A stretch of DNA of 64,000 nucleotides from Rubricoccus sp963708165 (GTDB taxonomy: Bacteria > Bacteroidota > Rhodothermia > Rhodothermales > Rubricoccaceae). How positions within the stretch are numbered: the first letter of the stretch is position 1; each line of letters begins with the position of its first letter. This document shows, piece by piece, positions 1 through 8,732 of this stretch. The DNA lies in NCBI GenBank assembly GCA_963708165.1, contig OY970187.1:3658001-3722000 (forward strand), given 5' to 3'. The notes beneath the pieces are model-generated. The model was not told where the DNA came from, did no database searches, and saw only the letters and a list, made by a program, of their open reading frames with translations. The position numbers and the translations under genes are program-made.

Positions 1-1
1 C

Positions 2-1171
2 GTGGCGGTGGGCGTGGGGGCGCTGCTGCTTGCCATGATGATCGTGCGCGGCTTCGAGCGCGAGATCGAGTCCAAGATCGTCGGCTTCGGGCAGCATGTG
101 CAGGTCGACAGCTTCCTCGGCGAGCCTCTGGCGAACGCCGATCAACTCCAGGCCGACATCGCGGCGATGGAAGGCGTGCACCGCGTGACGCCCGTCGTGA
201 TGGACTTTTCGCTGCTCCGCGCCGCGCCACAGGCCGGAGCGGACGGCAGTTCCAAGCCCGCCATTGAAGGCGTGTTGCTCTGGGGCACGCCGCGAGACGG
301 CCAGCCCTTTATCGAGTCCAAGGTCGACTCTGCGGGCGCGTTCAGCTTCGAGCCCGACGCCAGAGGCCGCCTGGGTGTCGTGATTGGCAAGCGGCTCTCG
401 GAGGTGCTGGGTGTACACGTGGGGGATGGCGTGACGGTCTTCGCGACGCGGACGGCCCGGCAGGCGGGCGCATTTGGCTCGCGGCCCAAGGTCAAGAGCT
501 TTTACGTCTCGGGCATCTACGAAACGGGACTTGCGGACTTCGACGAGCGCTTCGCCTACACCGACATCGACCGCGCGCGCGACCTCTTGGGATACGCGAG
601 CGACCAGGTGACGCGCATCGATGTCACGCTGGACGACCTGGAAGCGAGTCCTGCCATGGCGACGCGCATCGCGGCCGAAATGGGGTCGCCTGTGTACGCC
701 CGCTCGGTCTACGACGTGTACCGTGGTCTTTTCGCCTGGGTCGAGTTGCAGGCCAGCATCGTACCACTCGTGATCTCGACGCTCGTCATCGTGGCCGCGT
801 TCAACATCATTGGCACGCTGCTGATGGTGGTGTTGGAGAAGACCCGCGAGATCGGGACCGTGCTCGCCATGGGCGCCAGCCGCGCGTCTGTGCGGCGCCT
901 GTTCCTGATCTTGGGCGCGCTCGTCGGCGCCTCTGGCGCGAGCATCGGCGCCGGGCTGGCGCTGCTCTTTGGACTCGCCGAGAAGAAGTGGGAGTTCATC
1001 CCGCTGCCGCAAGAGGCTTACTACCTCAGCGCCGCGCCTATCGAGTTGCGCGTGTTCGACTTCGTGTGGGTGACCGTCGCGGCCGTCGTACTGTGTACGC
1101 TCGCGGCCTACCTGCCAGCCCGTGCCGCCTCGCGCATCGAGCCCATCCGCACCATCCGGTTCGGGGGCTGA
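2..1171 (+). CDS. LolC/LolE-type ABC transporter permease (5' partial)
   Basis: C-terminal 389 residues of a lipoprotein-releasing-type permease of the MacB/FtsX family; the true start lies upstream of the window. Visible are the end of the first membrane helix (GVGALLLAMMIVRGFE), a large extracytoplasmic domain over roughly residues 30-245, and three C-terminal helices near 255-285, 300-325 and 350-375. The family hallmark KTREIGTVLAMGAS lies between helices 2 and 3. In LolCDE such subunits extract lipoproteins from the inner membrane for transfer to the outer membrane; a related exporter is possible because the LolD ATPase is not visible. The stop codon is followed without a gap by an 18-bp palindrome. 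Confidence 0.88.
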   Translation: MAVGVGALLLAMMIVRGFEREIESKIVGFGQHVQVDSFLGEPLANADQLQADIAAMEGVHRVTPVVMDFSLLRAAPQAGADGSSKPAIEGVLLWGTPRDGQPFIESKVDSAGAFSFEPDARGRLGVVIGKRLSEVLGVHVGDGVTVFATRTARQAGAFGSRPKVKSFYVSGIYETGLADFDERFAYTDIDRARDLLGYASDQVTRIDVTLDDLEASPAMATRIAAEMGSPVYARSVYDVYRGLFAWVELQASIVPLVISTLVIVAAFNIIGTLLMVVLEKTREIGTVLAMGASRASVRRLFLILGALVGASGASIGAGLALLFGLAEKKWEFIPLPQEAYYLSAAPIELRVFDFVWVTVAAVVLCTLAAYLPARAASRIEPIRTIRFGG

Positions 1172-1189
1172 GCCTCTGGCGCCAGAGGC
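1172..1189. repeat. 18-bp palindrome abutting a stop codon
   Basis: GCCTCTGGCGCCAGAGGC begins on the base after the permease TGA. It is two inverted copies of the window-wide 10-mer sharing a central GCGC. It could fold as a 3' hairpin in RNA, but no T tract follows. Confidence 0.9.
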
Positions 1190-1252
1190 AAACGCGAGAG
1201 GCGAACCGCTCCGAGGCCGCGGCGTACCGCACGCTCATTCCCATCCCCCTCG

Positions 1253-1726
1253 ATGCCTCTCTCTTCTGGCGACGCCGCTCCCGACATTTCGCTCTTCGAC
1301 AGCGACACGCAGCCCTTTGAACTCAGCGACGCCCTGTCCGACGGTCCCGTCGTGCTGCTGTTCTTCCCGGGTGCCTTCACGAGCGTCTGCACCAACGAAC
1401 TCGACACCGTCGGCAACGACATCGGCAACTACGGCGACGCCCAGGTTATTGGCGTCTCGACCGACTCGCCGTTTGCGCTCGCAGAGTTCAAAAAGGTCCA
1501 CGACTTCCCGTTCCAGCTCCTCTCCGACCACGACGGCAGCGTCTCGGACGCCTACGGCGCGAAGTACGACGGCGACTTTACCCCGATGAAGCTCGACCGC
1601 ATCTCGAAGCGCTCAGCCTTCGTCATCGACCGCGACCAGAAGATCCGCTACGCCGAGGTGCTCGAAAACGCCGGCGAGATGCCCGACCTGGACGCCGTCA
1701 AGAAAACCGTCGCAGACCTCGGGTAA
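1253..1726 (+). CDS. Peroxiredoxin, AhpE/BCP-like
   Basis: 157-residue thioredoxin-fold peroxidase that would reduce hydrogen peroxide or organic hydroperoxides in the cytoplasm. The peroxidatic site is clear: Pro39-Gly-Ala-Phe-Thr43-Ser-Val-Cys46, matching the family P-x3-T-x2-C motif. Cys46 is the only cysteine, so this is a 1-Cys type that needs an external thiol for recycling. Length and the compact C terminus fit the AhpE/BCP group better than AhpC. The ATG follows a C-rich leader (cccatccccctcg) with no Shine-Dalgarno, as for many genes here. It stands alone between the permease and a 466-bp spacer. Confidence 0.9.
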   Translation: MPLSSGDAAPDISLFDSDTQPFELSDALSDGPVVLLFFPGAFTSVCTNELDTVGNDIGNYGDAQVIGVSTDSPFALAEFKKVHDFPFQLLSDHDGSVSDAYGAKYDGDFTPMKLDRISKRSAFVIDRDQKIRYAEVLENAGEMPDLDAVKKTVADLG

Positions 1727-2192
1727 CGCCTCCGCGCGAATCCCCCATCTCGACCGCGCTCGTCGCGCCAGAGGCTGGAACGCTGGCCTCTGGCGCGATG
1801 CCCACCCAGACTGCGTTCGCCTTTGCCTGACGGCGATGCGCCAGAGGCCGGGTCCGTCAGCAGCACATGCTTTCTCCTTGGCACTTCGTGCACGTGGGCA
1901 GGCAGCGAGCAACCGCCGACGCTAAGCGACGAGGTGTACGCTCGCACGGCCTCTGGCAAAACACGCCCCTGGCGCGTTGCAGTGCTGGAATCTGACGCGG
2001 GTCGTCGTCTTGCACTGCCTGGGCGATGTGCTCTCGCCAGAGGCGAGCGTTCTTTGCGCCGCCTCCGCCACATATCGTGCTGCCGCTTTCAGACGTGCCG
2101 GGGCTGATCGGCACGATCCATCGCGACGTACCCACCCGTAAACCGAAACCCCACGCCAGAGGCACGTCGGCCTGGGCCAACCCCTCCCCGCT
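1727..2192. other. 466-bp spacer with no recognised gene
   Basis: Holds about five exact copies of the iterated 10-mer (near 1768, 1788, 1840, 2037, 2155) and one variant ending in GGCA (1959). Short open frames exist on both strands (for example 1823-2107 plus, and a cysteine-rich frame on minus), but none resembles a known family and the iterated motif itself creates open frames. No tRNA, riboswitch or clear terminator is seen. The end of the spacer carries the C-rich leader of pta. Confidence 0.6.
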
Positions 2193-3182
2193 ATGATCCC
2201 GTTTATCGCTGACCTCCGCGCTCGTGCCGCCACTCTGAACCAGAAGATCGCTCTCCCGGAAGGGCACGACGTGCGCACGATTCGTGCCGCCGCCGAGATG
2301 ATCGAAACTGGTCTGTGCCGGCCGGTCGTACTCGGAAAGAGGGGGGAGGTGGAGGCCGCGGCGCAAGAGGCTGGCGTGCCTCTGGCGCCGCTCGCAACGC
2401 TCGACCCTGCCGAGAGCCCAAACGTGCAGGCCTACGCGCAGATGTGGTTTCAGCGCCGCAAGCACAAGGGCATGACGTACGAGCAAGCGCGAGAAGACGT
2501 GCTCAACCCGCTTCTCTGGGGCGACCTGATGGTGCGCGCCGGGGACGCCGATGGATGTGTAGCTGGAGCCGATACTTCCTCTGCCGATGTCGTCCGCACC
2601 GCGATTCAGGTCCTGGGTGTCGCCGAAGGCTCCGCTCTGGTTTCCTCGCTCTTCCTCATGGTTCTGCCCGACGGCCGCCCGCTTACCTACGCCGACTGCG
2701 GCGTCGTCCCGCAGCCCAACGCGCAGCAGCTTGCAGGCATCGGCATCGACGCTGCACGCAACCACCGCTTTCTGACGGGCCAGGAGCCGCGCGTGGCGTT
2801 CCTGTCCTTCTCGACCAAGGGGTCCGCAGATCACCCAGAAGTAGACAAGGTCAGGGAGGCGGTCTCTATCGCCAGAGGCCTCGCGCCTGACCTCACGCTG
2901 GACGGCGAATTCCAGTTCGATGCGGCCTTTGTGCCCACCGTAGCCGCGCGCAAAGCTCCCGACAGCCCGATCCAGGGCGACGCTAACGTGTTCGTATTTC
3001 CTGATCTCGACGCGGGCAACATCGCGTACAAGATCACGCAGCGTCTGGGAGGAGCGGAGGCATTCGGCCCCATCCTTCAGGGCGTAGCCAAAGCTGCAAA
3101 CGATCTGTCGCGGGGCGCGGATGCGGAAGACATCGTCAACGTCGCAGCGATCACCGCACTTCAGGCCGCTGCTATTAAGTAG
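2193..3182 (+). CDS. pta: Phosphate acetyltransferase
   Basis: 329 residues of the PTA_PTB family, interconverting acetyl-CoA plus phosphate with acetyl phosphate plus CoA. It has the short form (catalytic domain only, as in EutD and many Bacteroidota). Recognisable are the N-terminal IALPEGHDVRTIRAA, GCVAGADTSSADVVRTA around residue 113, YADCGVV near 167, and the closing GDANVFVFPDLDAGNIAYK with a C-terminal GPILQG segment. No ackA lies in the window. The start ATG follows aacccctccccgct. The stop TAG is followed at once by a copy of the second interspersed motif (3183-3192). Confidence 0.95.
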   Translation: MIPFIADLRARAATLNQKIALPEGHDVRTIRAAAEMIETGLCRPVVLGKRGEVEAAAQEAGVPLAPLATLDPAESPNVQAYAQMWFQRRKHKGMTYEQAREDVLNPLLWGDLMVRAGDADGCVAGADTSSADVVRTAIQVLGVAEGSALVSSLFLMVLPDGRPLTYADCGVVPQPNAQQLAGIGIDAARNHRFLTGQEPRVAFLSFSTKGSADHPEVDKVREAVSIARGLAPDLTLDGEFQFDAAFVPTVAARKAPDSPIQGDANVFVFPDLDAGNIAYKITQRLGGAEAFGPILQGVAKAANDLSRGADAEDIVNVAAITALQAAAIK

Positions 3183-3221
3183 CCGTTATTGCAATAGTTG
3201 CATTCTCTCTTTGCAGACAAG

Positions 3222-4034
3222 ATGATCCCAACGACTGTCAGCGTTCTCCAGTTTGCACCTACGATAGGGGAGACGCAAGCCAACCTGAACCATGTCGAGG
3301 CGATGCTCGATGGGGTAGATTCAGACTTGATCGTGCTCCCGGAGCTTTTCGCATCCGGATACTTTTTCGAATCGACTGAACAGGCACACAGTCTCTCGGA
3401 ATCAGCGACCGAAGGTGAAACGGTTCAGCGCATGAAGCGGTGGTCTCGCGAGACGGGCGCCACAATCGTTGGCGGGTTGCCCGAGAGAGACGGTGATGAG
3501 TTCTACAACAGTGCCGTCGTGGTGACACCCAGGGGCTGGCTGGGCACATATCGTAAGACGCACCTGTTTTACGAGGAGACTCAGCACTTCTCGCCCGGCG
3601 ACACAGGCTTTCAAGTGTGGACTGTGACAGATCGGAACAACCGCAGCTACAGGCTCGGAGCGATGGTCTGCTTCGACTGGTTCTTTCCAGAATCCGCCCG
3701 TACGCTAGCGCTCCGTGGCGCCGACATCATCGCGCATCCGTCCAACCTCGTGCTGCCGCACTGCCCCCGGTCGATGCCCATCCGCGCGTTGGAAAACCAC
3801 GTATTCACCGCGACGGCAAACCGCACCGGAACGGAGAGCAATGGGCGGGAGACGCTAGAATTCATCGGCCAGAGCCTCATCTGCTCACCCGGCGCGGAAA
3901 CACTCGCCGCCGCCAGAGGCCAGGAAGAAGGTGTGATCACCGCACGCATTGATCCACGCAGCGCGCGCCAGAGGCAAATCAACCCGCACAACGACCTCCA
4001 CGGGGACCGCCGTCCCGAACTCTATGAGAACTGA
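3222..4034 (+). CDS. Carbon-nitrogen hydrolase (nitrilase superfamily, omega-amidase-like)
   Basis: 270 residues from the ATG at 3222; an upstream in-frame TTG (3198) is less likely because nitrilases begin with a strand like ISVLQFAP. The Glu-Lys-Cys triad is present: Glu41 in LPELFASGY, Lys112 in YRKTHLF and Cys150 in MVCFDWFFPE. The omega-amidase branch (YafV/NIT2-like) hydrolyses alpha-ketoglutaramate and similar omega-amides, which is the best guess at substrate. The gene converges on purC and overlaps its 3' end by 13 bp. Codon use is noticeably less GC-biased than in genes after 24 kb. Confidence 0.87.
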   Translation: MIPTTVSVLQFAPTIGETQANLNHVEAMLDGVDSDLIVLPELFASGYFFESTEQAHSLSESATEGETVQRMKRWSRETGATIVGGLPERDGDEFYNSAVVVTPRGWLGTYRKTHLFYEETQHFSPGDTGFQVWTVTDRNNRSYRLGAMVCFDWFFPESARTLALRGADIIAHPSNLVLPHCPRSMPIRALENHVFTATANRTGTESNGRETLEFIGQSLICSPGAETLAAARGQEEGVITARIDPRSARQRQINPHNDLHGDRRPELYEN

Positions 4035-4975
4035 GCGAGAGAGGACGCAACACGGGCCTCTGGCGACGGGTGGAGATCTGGCACGAAGTCTCGTCCTGTG
4101 ATGGTCTCGTATAGCTCGACGTAGCGGCCCGTCACCTCACGCACGAACTCAGGCGTCATGTCCGGTATGATCTGCCCATCTTTGCCCTGAAAGCCCTCGG
4201 ACATAAGCCACTCCCGGACAAACTCTTTTGAGAGCTGTCGTTGTGGCTCGCCAGAGGCCAAGCGCTCCTCGTAGCCGCTGGCGTAGTAGTAGCGCGACGA
4301 GTCGGGCGTGTGAATCTCGTCGATGACGAGAAGTCGTCCGTCGGGTGCGCGGCCGAACTCGTACTTGGTGTCAACCAGCAGAAGCCCACACTCGGCGGCC
4401 ACGTCCGAGCCTCTGGCGAAGAGCGCGAGAGCCAGGTCGGCGGCTTGCGTGAGAGTTTCTTGGTCCAGCAGGCCTCTGGCGACAATGTCAGCGCGAGAAA
4501 TGTCTTCGTCGTGTCCTTCTTCGGCTTTTGTGGCCGGGGTCAGGATGGGCGTCTCCAACCGCTCGCTTTCGCTCAATCCCTCCGCCAGAGGCTCACCGCA
4601 CAGCTCACGGCCACCCCCGGCGTACACCCGTGCCGCATGACCAGCCAGATAGCCACGCACCACGAACTCGATCGGCAATGGTTCGCACGCGATGGCGACT
4701 GTCACGTTGGGGTCGGGGACAGAGAGAACCGCATTGGATGCGATATCGGCCGTGCGCTCGAAGAAGTAGGCTGCGAGCTGGTTGAGAACTTGCCCTTTGA
4801 GCGGAATCGCCTGGTTCAAGACGTGGTCGAACGCAGAAATCCGGTCCGTCGTCACGAGCGCCATTTGGCCATGCGCCAACTTGTACGTATCGCGCACCTT
4901 TCCCTGGCGCCTCTCGCCCAGCTCAAGATGTGTCTCCGCCAGAGGGGGAGGAAGTATGTCTGGAAGCGTCGTCAC
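4022..4975 (-). CDS. purC: SAICAR synthase (phosphoribosylaminoimidazole-succinocarboxamide synthase)
   Basis: 317 residues. ATP-dependent condensation of CAIR with aspartate in purine biosynthesis. The N terminus carries GKVRDTYKLAHGQMALVTTD (nucleotide-binding region) and RISAFDHV; the middle has IEFVVRGYLAGHAARVY; the C-terminal half has LLLVDTKYEFGR and VIDEIHTPDSSRY, all typical. Length matches the long bacterial/yeast-type form rather than the ~240-residue E. coli form. It is the last gene of a minus-strand run with the LacI-type regulator, overlapping it by 4 bp (ATGA), so the two are probably co-translated. No other pur gene adjoins; purS lies at 26.2 kb. Confidence 0.96.
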   Translation of the reverse strand: MTTLPDILPPPLAETHLELGERRQGKVRDTYKLAHGQMALVTTDRISAFDHVLNQAIPLKGQVLNQLAAYFFERTADIASNAVLSVPDPNVTVAIACEPLPIEFVVRGYLAGHAARVYAGGGRELCGEPLAEGLSESERLETPILTPATKAEEGHDEDISRADIVARGLLDQETLTQAADLALALFARGSDVAAECGLLLVDTKYEFGRAPDGRLLVIDEIHTPDSSRYYYASGYEERLASGEPQRQLSKEFVREWLMSEGFQGKDGQIIPDMTPEFVREVTGRYVELYETITGRDFVPDLHPSPEARVASSLAQFS

Positions 4976-6000
4976 GAAGCGTAGGTCGTAGAACGGCGCG
5001 CTATGAGTTCAACCTGGATTTGCTCATCCAGAATCTCGCCAGAGGCGGATGAGGCCATTCGGGCAACGAGACGTTCGGCAGCGTGGCGTCCCGTCTCCTG
5101 CATTTTCTGGTTGATCGTCGTGAGGTTGAGAAAGCGACTCAGTTTGAGGTTGTCATACCCCACGATGGAGACCTCGCGCGGCACGCGGACGCCGTTGTCT
5201 CGTGCGTAAGACCAAGCACCAAATGCCTGAACATCGGAGGCGGCGAAAACGGCTGTCGGCCGTTTGTCGAGTGCGAGCAGTTTTGCCATGCCTTCCGCTC
5301 CGGCTTCCTCCGAGTATCCGGCGTGCTTGAGAGTCGACCCGCGCACAACCAGGGAGGGATCGAACGCGACGCCAGCGGCATCGAGGGCTTGCTGGTACCC
5401 CTCTAAACGCGGTTCAGCGGCCTGGCTCCACGGATGTGCAGAGATCAAGCCAATCCTTCGATGGCCTAGTTCCAAGAGGTGGTCCACCGCAAGCTTTGCC
5501 CCCTGTGTGTCGTCCCACCAGATCGAGTCGAATGCCGAGTCTCGCGCGCCCAAGAGGACTACAGGAGCTTGCATCCGCTGCAGTGACTTTGTGGCCTCCT
5601 CGCTTGGTGGCAGAGCGGTAAGCAGCAACCCCCCGACTGCGCCACGCCGTAGAAAGCGTTCCAGAGATGCCTCGGGTTCAACCGATCCCAGATTGCACAG
5701 CATCAGGTCTGTGTCGCCCGACTCTCGCAACACGTCCTTGATTCCCTTAAGAATCTCGACGAAAAACAGCGAGGTAAATGAGGGCATCGCGACGGCCAGC
5801 CCCGGCGTCTCCTTGGATGCAAGAGAGCGCGCCATCCGCTGCGGCTGAAACTGCAGCGTGTCGATGGCTTCTCGTACACGCTGTCGCGTTGCGTCAGAGA
5901 CCTCGTTGGAGTCGTTGAGAACGCGAGAGACCGTTGAGATCGCGACGCCAGCGGCATCCGCTACGTCGTAGATCGTCGTTCGAGCGGAGGAGAGAGACAT
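4972..6000 (-). CDS. LacI-family transcriptional regulator
   Basis: 342 residues. N-terminal helix-turn-helix TIYDVADAAGVAISTVSRVLN (residues ~8-29) with the hinge-helix LQFQPQRMARSL, then a periplasmic-binding-protein-like effector domain to the C terminus (DSIWWDDTQGAKLAVDHLLELGHRRIG; TAVFAASDVQAFGAW). Such regulators usually sense sugars. It lies between a kinase-like gene and purC on the minus strand, facing a sugar-ABC ATPase gene; an AAGCGCTT-centred site in the divergent region (6896-6911) is a natural candidate operator. Confidence 0.93.
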   Translation of the reverse strand: MSLSSARTTIYDVADAAGVAISTVSRVLNDSNEVSDATRQRVREAIDTLQFQPQRMARSLASKETPGLAVAMPSFTSLFFVEILKGIKDVLRESGDTDLMLCNLGSVEPEASLERFLRRGAVGGLLLTALPPSEEATKSLQRMQAPVVLLGARDSAFDSIWWDDTQGAKLAVDHLLELGHRRIGLISAHPWSQAAEPRLEGYQQALDAAGVAFDPSLVVRGSTLKHAGYSEEAGAEGMAKLLALDKRPTAVFAASDVQAFGAWSYARDNGVRVPREVSIVGYDNLKLSRFLNLTTINQKMQETGRHAAERLVARMASSASGEILDEQIQVELIARRSTTYAS

Positions 6001-6026
6001 ACGGCTACCAGCGCGTGAGCTTGAAT

Positions 6027-6875
6027 CTACGGTAGCCTGGTCTCGTCGCGATGCCTCCAGTGATAGTTGAGGAGACCGCCCTCGGCCTTTGTGTTCACAA
6101 GTTCTCGCGAGGCCTCAACGATTTCGCGAACAGCTGCTTGAATAGCGGCTTCTGGCGAGGAGCTCTGCGACAATTCGTCTGCAACCGTTATTGCAAATAG
6201 TGATTGCTGATGAGCGGGTTGCAAAACAGGAGTCTCAAAGAGAGCAAAGTCCTCTCCGTCAAAATAGAGATAGGAAGAGAGGGCCGAGACTGAAGAGTCA
6301 CCTCCTGGGTCATCGGCCGCGTCATAAAAGCGAGCCGGCAGGTGTCCGCAATCGATCACGACGCGTTGAGCCCCACGATTTGTGATGCGCTGTGCTGCCA
6401 CTTGCGCGTCATCCAGCGACCCAATCTCCCCGCCGGTCACGAGTTCTGCATCCTGTCGCGAGATCAGTACGAGATCCGCAACGGCGAGGTGCTCGGCGAC
6501 CACGTCGATGCCTCTGGCGGGTAGAACCGTTTCACCGCTGGGACCCGAGGCGACGAGTTCCAACACGACAGGTACGGTCGCGCCAGAGGCCCACTTCAGG
6601 ATCACGTCGGCGTTTCGGTCTGAGCCCAAGATGCCGATGCGCACGGCCGAAGGCTGAATTGTCCGGTCAATGTGCTCCAGCTGTGAGAACACGGTATCGA
6701 CAGGGACTTCGGTCAGATCGGTAACGGCACCATGCGATGCGACCACCAGCGCAGTGCACACGGTTACTGGTGCGAGGCCTCTGGCGCGAGAGGCGAGAAT
6801 GTCGGAGGCGAGCCCGCGTTCCGAACCTGTATACAGGGCACCGATACAGAGAATCGATGGGGGAGAGTCTGTCAT
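6027..6875 (-). CDS. Divergent ThiD/PfkB-like kinase-fold protein
   Basis: 282 residues. Overall order of motifs resembles hydroxymethylpyrimidine(-phosphate) kinase ThiD: an N-terminal beta strand (ILCIGAL), a VCTALVVASHG segment like the VTALVAQNT of ThiD, VRIGILGS like the ThiD VKTGML strand, VVLELVASGPSG, and ADLVLISRQDAELVTG. However, the normally near-invariant substrate/anion motif after strand 1 (GxDPSGGAGI) is replaced by YTGSERGLAS, and the C-terminal anion-hole motif is not obvious. It may have changed substrate or lost activity. It starts the minus-strand run thiD-like/lacI/purC, opposite the ABC ATPase gene. Confidence 0.62.
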   Translation of the reverse strand: MTDSPPSILCIGALYTGSERGLASDILASRARGLAPVTVCTALVVASHGAVTDLTEVPVDTVFSQLEHIDRTIQPSAVRIGILGSDRNADVILKWASGATVPVVLELVASGPSGETVLPARGIDVVAEHLAVADLVLISRQDAELVTGGEIGSLDDAQVAAQRITNRGAQRVVIDCGHLPARFYDAADDPGGDSSVSALSSYLYFDGEDFALFETPVLQPAHQQSLFAITVADELSQSSSPEAAIQAAVREIVEASRELVNTKAEGGLLNYHWRHRDETRLP

Positions 6876-6895
6876 GCGTAAAGAAAAGAGTGGTG

Positions 6896-6911
6896 ATGTA
6901 AGCGCTTCCCG
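6896..6911. promoter_or_regulatory. Candidate LacI-family operator
   Basis: ATGTAAGCGCTTCCCG has the perfect AAGCGCTT core (6900-6907, central CG) typical of LacI/GalR/CcpA operators. It sits in the 83-bp divergent spacer between the ThiD-like gene (minus) and the ABC ATPase gene (plus), next to the LacI-type regulator gene. The flanks are less symmetric. A matching core occurs at 42120-42127 before enolase. Confidence 0.45.
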
Positions 6912-6958
6912 CCAGAGGCCTGTGCCTCTATCTTCGCGGACCGCAGCATCCCGTATGT

Positions 6959-8059
6959 ATGGCTACCGTCACCCTCGACCGCGTCAAGAAGGAGTACGAT
7001 AACGGCTTTGTGGCCGTACACGACGCCTCGTTCGAAATCGAGCACGGCGAGTTTATCGTCTTGGTGGGCCCGTCGGGCTGCGGCAAGAGCACGACGCTCC
7101 GAATGATCGCTGGCCTCGAGGAAATATCCGGGGGGACACTCTCCATCGGGGGCCGCGTTGTAAACGACGTGGCGCCAAAGGACCGCGACATCGCGATGGT
7201 GTTTCAGAATTATGCGCTCTACCCGCACCTGAATGTTTTCGAGAACATGGCGTTCGGGCTGAGACTTCGCAAGACACCGAAGCCCGAGATAGAACAGAGG
7301 GTACGCCAGGCCGCAGAGAAGCTGGGACTCACCGACGCCTTGGAGCGAAAGCCCAAAGCGCTCTCTGGCGGACAGCGGCAGCGCGTTGCGCTAGGCCGTG
7401 CTATCGTGCGAAACCCTGCGGTGTTTCTCTTCGATGAGCCGCTGTCCAACTTGGACGCAAAGCTCCGTGTTCAGACACGGACGCAGATATCCAAGCTCCA
7501 TCGCGAGTTGGATGCGACGATGATCTACGTCACGCATGACCAGGTCGAGGCGATGACGATGGGTGACCGCATCGTCGTTTTGGACGGTGGCTATGTGCAG
7601 CAAATCGCTCCACCGTTGGAGTTGTACAACCGTCCTGCCAACATCTTTGTGGCCGGGTTCATCGGCAGCCCGTCGATGAACTTCATTCAGGGAGCTGTCG
7701 AACGCACAGCCTCTGGCGCCACGTTCGTCACCCCTGGGATCGCGCCTCTGGCGCTTCGCGGCACGCTAGAGGCTGCTTCTGGGATCACGCTCGGTTGCAG
7801 GCCGGAAGACCTGTACGTCGTCGGGAATGCGCCAGAGGCCAAGACGGTGGTGGATTTAGGCGCATTCACGGTCGACGTGCTAGAGCCTATGGGGAATGAA
7901 ATTGTACTGTATGCAAGCCGCGATCAGACGAGCCTCGTCGCGCGAGTCGAGCCTCAGGAGCTGCCAGAGCCTGGCGGACGTGTCCATCTACACGCGGACG
8001 CGGCGAAACTGCACCTGTTCGATTCTCAGAGTGGTGCCTCGCTCGCTCACGGTATCTGA
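6959..8059 (+). CDS. Sugar ABC transporter ATP-binding protein (MalK/UgpC type)
   Basis: 366 residues. Walker A GPSGCGKST at residues 37-45, Q-loop in MVFQNYALYPHLNVFENMAFGL, signature LSGGQRQRVALGRAI, Walker B VFLFDEPLSNLDA and switch His in YVTHDQVEAMT. The C-terminal third is a TOBE/MalK regulatory domain (LGCRPEDLYVV). These ATPases energise carbohydrate or glycerol-3-phosphate importers and are often shared by several permeases; no permease or binding protein is in the window, so this is an orphan ATPase. Likely regulated by the adjacent LacI-type protein. The ATG at 6959 follows ccgcagcatcccgt. Confidence 0.93.
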   Translation: MATVTLDRVKKEYDNGFVAVHDASFEIEHGEFIVLVGPSGCGKSTTLRMIAGLEEISGGTLSIGGRVVNDVAPKDRDIAMVFQNYALYPHLNVFENMAFGLRLRKTPKPEIEQRVRQAAEKLGLTDALERKPKALSGGQRQRVALGRAIVRNPAVFLFDEPLSNLDAKLRVQTRTQISKLHRELDATMIYVTHDQVEAMTMGDRIVVLDGGYVQQIAPPLELYNRPANIFVAGFIGSPSMNFIQGAVERTASGATFVTPGIAPLALRGTLEAASGITLGCRPEDLYVVGNAPEAKTVVDLGAFTVDVLEPMGNEIVLYASRDQTSLVARVEPQELPEPGGRVHLHADAAKLHLFDSQSGASLAHGI

Positions 8060-8151
8060 ATTTTCGGGTGTAGCACACGCAGACAGCACGTGGGTAGTTA
8101 AACGGTCGCCCGGTCGCTCGGGCACTTTGTTCAACCCACACCCAATCACAC

Positions 8152-8472
8152 ATGAACAAGTTCATGCTTACAGCCTTCGGGCTGGCTCTCGCTGTTTCTG
8201 CGCCTCTGGCGCTCACAGGTTGCCAAACCGAAACGCAGCGCGAAGTCGAATCTGACGGAGACGTCGACTACGATACCGAGATCACCGTTGACGACAATGC
8301 TGTCGATGAGGCCCAAGCCGATACAGACGCTGCACTCGAAGACGCCGGTGAAGCTGTTCGCGGCGCGGGCGCTGCGGTCATTGACGCCGCTGGCGATGTC
8401 AGTGACGCCATCGACGAAAACATCGACCTCGGCGACAACGCCGGGACGCCAGAGGACGACGATAACAATTAA
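8152..8472 (+). CDS. Small acidic lipoprotein
   Basis: 106 residues. Signal peptide MNKFMLTAFGLALAVSAPLALTGC with lipobox Leu-Thr-Gly-Cys (Cys24), so probably membrane-anchored. The mature part is dominated by Asp, Glu and Ala (for example DAALEDAGEAVRGAGAAVIDAAGDVSDAIDE in two halves), with an amphipathic, possibly helical pattern, and ends in DDDNN. No family recognised. The Pro-Leu-Ala in the signal peptide and Pro-Glu-Asp near the end come from the iterated 10-mer or a variant of it. Confidence 0.8.
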   Translation: MNKFMLTAFGLALAVSAPLALTGCQTETQREVESDGDVDYDTEITVDDNAVDEAQADTDAALEDAGEAVRGAGAAVIDAAGDVSDAIDENIDLGDNAGTPEDDDNN

Positions 8473-8667
8473 CCGTTGTCGTTGAGCCAGGTCTGCCGGG
8501 GGTGTGTCGTGAGATGCATCCCCGGCGTTGCGTTTGCCACTCAGGGGTACCGCTCGCTGTAGCTCGGGCCAAAGCACTCGGCATTGAGATACGTGTTGAG
8601 CCTCTGGCGCCAGAGGCCTGGGCGAAGCCGGGGTTGCGAGGATCACAGATCTGGACGGCTGGCATCT

Positions 8668-8695
8668 ACTTGCGATAACAGTTATTATCGCGGTG
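8668..8695. other. dif-like Xer recombination site (candidate)
   Basis: Architecture 11-6-11: left arm acttgcgataa, centre cagtta, right arm ttatcgcggtg. The inner arms GCGATAA (8672-8678) and TTATCGC (8685-8691) are perfect inverted repeats around a 6-bp spacer, as in bacterial dif sites where arms end in ATAA and begin with TTAT. It lies 37 bp before the start of a tyrosine recombinase gene, the arrangement seen for single-recombinase XerS/XerH systems. Could alternatively be an autoregulatory operator. Confidence 0.5.
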
Positions 8696-8732
8696 GCCCT
8701 AAGTTGTCTTTGTACACCTCTCCACGCCTGCC

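Noticed and set aside
1823..2107. Possible small gene in the 466-bp spacer
   Set aside because: No conserved character, its content is mostly motif-derived (DGDAPEAG), and cysteine-rich readings exist on both strands by chance.
3198..3221. TTG start for the nitrilase-family gene
   Set aside because: The ATG at 3222 gives a normal family N terminus; the extra residues HSLFADK add nothing conserved.
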